This document shows positions 3,512 through 5,956 of a DNA stretch of 5,956 nucleotides, piece after piece. The stretch's first letter is position 1. Each line of letters starts with the position of its first letter. The notes below the pieces were generated by a model. The model was given only the letters and a program-made list of their open reading frames with translations. It had not been told where the DNA came from and did no database searches. The stretch is from NCBI GenBank assembly GCA_019245455.1, contig JAFARM010000420.1:1-5956 (forward strand). The letters are read 5' to 3'. This DNA comes from Sphingomonadaceae bacterium. GTDB lineage: Bacteria; Pseudomonadota; Alphaproteobacteria; Sphingomonadales; Sphingomonadaceae. Made by a program: the position numbers and the translations under genes.

Positions 3512-5956
3512 ATGGCGATCCTTTCGGCCAGCGTCGAGGCCAATGGCTGGGTGCTGCGGCTGAAGCTGTCGGCGGCGCTGTCGAGCGCGACCGTGGCCGG
3601 CTTCACCAACGCCTATGGCACCGACACGGCGGGACAATGGGCGACCAACTTCGCCGCCTACGACCCCGGCCTGACGACGTGGGAGCGGGCGTGGACCGCC
3701 GCCTCGCCGCTGACGCTGACGGCGACGTCGGCGGGGTTCACGCAGGCGGGCGGGCAGGCGGCGGCAGCGACGCCGGTGCGGACGATCGCGGCGACCAAGG
3801 TGCTGCGCAAACCCGTCGACGCGACGCCGGCGGGCGTGCGCCGGCCGAAGGAACCCGACGAGACCGACAACGGCGACGGCACGATCACCGTCCGCATCGC
3901 GCTGGCGCAGCACGTCTATGCCGGCGACACCGGGCTGACGCTCGCCGCGCTCGCCGGCTGGCGGACGGGCGAGGCGGCGGGCGGCATCGCCGTCAGCAAC
4001 AATTCGACCGTGCCGGCGCCAGCCCCGATCGTCCGCTGGGCCGACGTGCCGTACCAGCTCAAGTCCGGCAGCTTCTGGCTCGAATGCCTCGTCGCCAGCC
4101 ACCATCCGCAGGGCGTCGCGCCGGTCGCCGCGGTCAAGTTCACCGTCACCGACGGCACCACGGTCAAGGTCTTCTGGACGACGGCGCTGACCACGAGCCC
4201 ACTCTACGCCACGCCGCCGGGCAGCGGCGGGGGGACCGGCGTGCCGCCGCGCGTGTACGGGGTGACGGTCGATCCGACCGGGTTGACGCAGGGCCTGCTG
4301 CGCTGCGACTTCGAGGTCTATCCGTGGATCGGCCCGGCGCAGAAGTCCGACCCCGCCGGCACCAAGTCGATGACCAGCCTCGGCACGGCGGCGCGGGCGA
4401 CGGGCGCGCTCGTCCCCTTCGTCGTCGCCTACAACCCCGGCAACGCCTGGATCACGCCGCGCTTCGTCGATGTCGACGAGGTGAACGGCACGGCGACGGC
4501 GGCCAGCGTCACCCTCGCCACCACGGCCGCCGCTGCGGCCGCGGGCACGCCGGCGAAGGACATCGGCACCGCGCTCGCCGCGATGCTCGCCGCCAACGTC
4601 ACCGTCGCTGCGGCGAACGGCCAGGCGGCGATCACCAAGTCGGCCGACGGCCTGACCATCACGCTGCGCAAGGCCAACGCCGGCACCGGCTGCACCGGCA
4701 TCGTCAACGGCTGCGGCACGGCCGGCGTCGGCACCGGCATCCTGACGCTGGCGTGCGGCGTCACCGTCCGCGGCGATCCCGCCGACGCGACGCAGCGCGC
4801 GTGCATCTGGCGTTCGCCGGCCGCCGCCAACGGCAACACCCGCATCACCCTGCTGCACGCGACCGCGCTGTCGGTCGAGGCGCAGTCGAACGCGTGCATG
4901 AGCGTGGCGAACGTCTGGGTCGATAACGTCGAGGTGCGCGGCGTCGCCGGGCAGACGGCGACCACGGGAACGCCGCTGGGCGCGACCAATGCGCTGCTGT
5001 GGGCGACGAACGGCAAGTGGTGGCAGCACGGGACGAAGCTCGGCACCAGCGGCAGCGGCCAGGTGACGATGCTCGCCCGGCAGATGAGCGTCGAGCGCGA
5101 CCTGAGCGCGCCGGTCGTCGCCGCCTGCGCCCGCCTGCCGAGCGCGGTCGCCGGCACCAGCGGTTTCACCACCAACCTGACGGGCATCACCGACGCCGGC
5201 TGGGGGCTCGAACGGATCGCCGTCGGCAACGACCTCCGCTACCTGAACGGCGCGGCGATGGGGATCAACCACGCCCAGCTCGCCGCCGCCAGCGTACCGG
5301 CGGCGCTGGCGATGGGCACGACCTATCCCGCGATCGCCCGCACCGCCTGCCTCAACGCCGTCGGCGAGGCGTACGGCACGCCGCTGACGATGTGGAGCGG
5401 GGTCGGCGAGAACTTCCTCATCGCCTTCAGCGAGGTCATCGTCGAGGGCAACACGCTGACCGGCGACCGGACCAACAACCCGTATGGCACCGGCGCCGAC
5501 ACGACGATCGCACTGACCGACGCCAACGTGCCGCAGCTGCGCACCTTCCGCTTCGCCAACAACGTGACGATGAAGAACGCGACGAAGCAGGACCGCTTCA
5601 ACGACGGCAGCATCCTTGCCGGCCAGCCGGGCGGCATCGCCGGCGCGGCGGGCGTGACCAAGCGGACGTGGGGCCGGCAGGGGGCGACGCTCGGCACGGC
5701 GCTGACGCGCAACTGGGCGGTCGCGATCGGCGACGAGCTGGTCATCGCCGGGTCGCCGGCCAACATCTACCACTGCTCGCAGGCCGGGACGACGGCAGCG
5801 AGCGGCGGGCCGACGGGGACCGGAACCGGCATCAGCGACGGCACGGCGAAGTGGGACTGGGTCGGCACCGAGACGCGTCAGCACGGCTTCCGCCCGGCAG
5901 GCGTCGGGATGTGGCCGTCGCACTACGGCGTCGGCTATGAAGGCAATATCGACTTC
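3512..5956 (+). CDS. Large phage surface/spike-like protein, probable beta-helix (3' end outside window)
   Basis: The frame is open for 815 codons to the window edge with no stop, starting at ATG 3512 with AAGGAG (3500-3505) 6 bases upstream. I see no signal peptide or membrane segment, so it is likely a virion component. Residues 1-105 form a beta-rich N-terminal unit (NGWVLRLKLSAAL). Residues 110-300 are rich in beta strands and look like one or two Ig-like or sandwich domains (DGTITVRIAL; AAVKFTVTDGTTVKV; GVTVDPTGLTQGLLRCDFEV). FVDVDEVNG (318-326), an Ala/Thr run and IGTALAAM (351-358) resemble the entry of pectate-lyase-type right-handed beta-helices. Rung-like repeats follow: VTVRG (417-421), VWVDNVEVRG (468-477), VIVEGNTLTG (642-651), FRFANNVTMKN (679-689). 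Residues 752-785 carry a Y-x-C, AGTTAASGGPTG, ISDGTAKWDWVG motif that I recall from phage structural proteins. It contains ten cysteines. The role is inferred: receptor-binding or depolymerase spike, or capsid decoration. No catalytic residues can be assigned, and the family is not recognised with certainty. Confidence 0.8.
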   Translation, partial: MAILSASVEANGWVLRLKLSAALSSATVAGFTNAYGTDTAGQWATNFAAYDPGLTTWERAWTAASPLTLTATSAGFTQAGGQAAAATPVRTIAATKVLRKPVDATPAGVRRPKEPDETDNGDGTITVRIALAQHVYAGDTGLTLAALAGWRTGEAAGGIAVSNNSTVPAPAPIVRWADVPYQLKSGSFWLECLVASHHPQGVAPVAAVKFTVTDGTTVKVFWTTALTTSPLYATPPGSGGGTGVPPRVYGVTVDPTGLTQGLLRCDFEVYPWIGPAQKSDPAGTKSMTSLGTAARATGALVPFVVAYNPGNAWITPRFVDVDEVNGTATAASVTLATTAAAAAAGTPAKDIGTALAAMLAANVTVAAANGQAAITKSADGLTITLRKANAGTGCTGIVNGCGTAGVGTGILTLACGVTVRGDPADATQRACIWRSPAAANGNTRITLLHATALSVEAQSNACMSVANVWVDNVEVRGVAGQTATTGTPLGATNALLWATNGKWWQHGTKLGTSGSGQVTMLARQMSVERDLSAPVVAACARLPSAVAGTSGFTTNLTGITDAGWGLERIAVGNDLRYLNGAAMGINHAQLAAASVPAALAMGTTYPAIARTACLNAVGEAYGTPLTMWSGVGENFLIAFSEVIVEGNTLTGDRTNNPYGTGADTTIALTDANVPQLRTFRFANNVTMKNATKQDRFNDGSILAGQPGGIAGAAGVTKRTWGRQGATLGTALTRNWAVAIGDELVIAGSPANIYHCSQAGTTAASGGPTGTGTGISDGTAKWDWVGTETRQHGFRPAGVGMWPSHYGVGYEGNIDF

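Noticed and set aside
3488..5923. 811-codon open frame on the minus strand opposite the large surface protein
   Set aside because: Its translation is an Arg/Ala/Gly/Asp-rich, low-complexity composition typical of an antisense frame in GC-rich DNA, while the plus frame shows coherent beta-strand motifs, a good ribosome-binding site and matches the direction of all other genes.

Overview
The window is a GC-rich (roughly 70% by eye) stretch of a tailed-phage head-morphogenesis module, with every gene on the + strand. Gene order is terminase large subunit (3' end only), HK97-type portal, a small one-helix membrane protein resembling DUF6127, prohead protease, major capsid protein, then a very large surface-type protein that runs off the right edge. 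This order matches the head genes of alphaproteobacterial gene transfer agents (RcGTA g2, g3, g3.5, g4, g5) and of related lambdoid prophages. The codon bias, the DUF6127-like gene and the two kinds of hairpin-rich intergenic repeat suggest an alphaproteobacterium, most likely a sphingomonad. That assignment rests on recall of the families, not on a search.

Layout: 1-148 carries the last codons of a terminase large subunit, but its first 87 bases are an exact copy of the 5' part of the portal gene downstream. 149-258 is an intergenic inverted repeat. 274-1431 is the portal; its stop overlaps the start of the small membrane protein (1428-1730). 1738-1858 is a second inverted repeat of a different family, ending on the ribosome-binding site of the prohead protease (1871-2284). 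The protease stop overlaps the capsid start (2281-3408). A strong intrinsic terminator (3449-3488) follows the capsid. From 3512 to the window end one reading frame of 815 codons stays open; it encodes a protein with N-terminal beta-sandwich-like regions and a likely parallel beta-helix.

How the genes work together: terminase pumps DNA through the portal dodecamer into a prohead built from the capsid protein, and the protease trims the capsid protein and then itself. The small membrane protein has no known role. The large 3' protein lies where a gene transfer agent or siphophage normally has its small head-tail connector genes. Its architecture suggests a receptor-binding, depolymerase-like or head-decorating spike.

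The observations most worth checking are the in-frame 87-base duplication that joins portal sequence to the terminase C-terminus at an 11-base microhomology (real recombination or assembly chimera), and the giant surface protein directly behind the capsid terminator.
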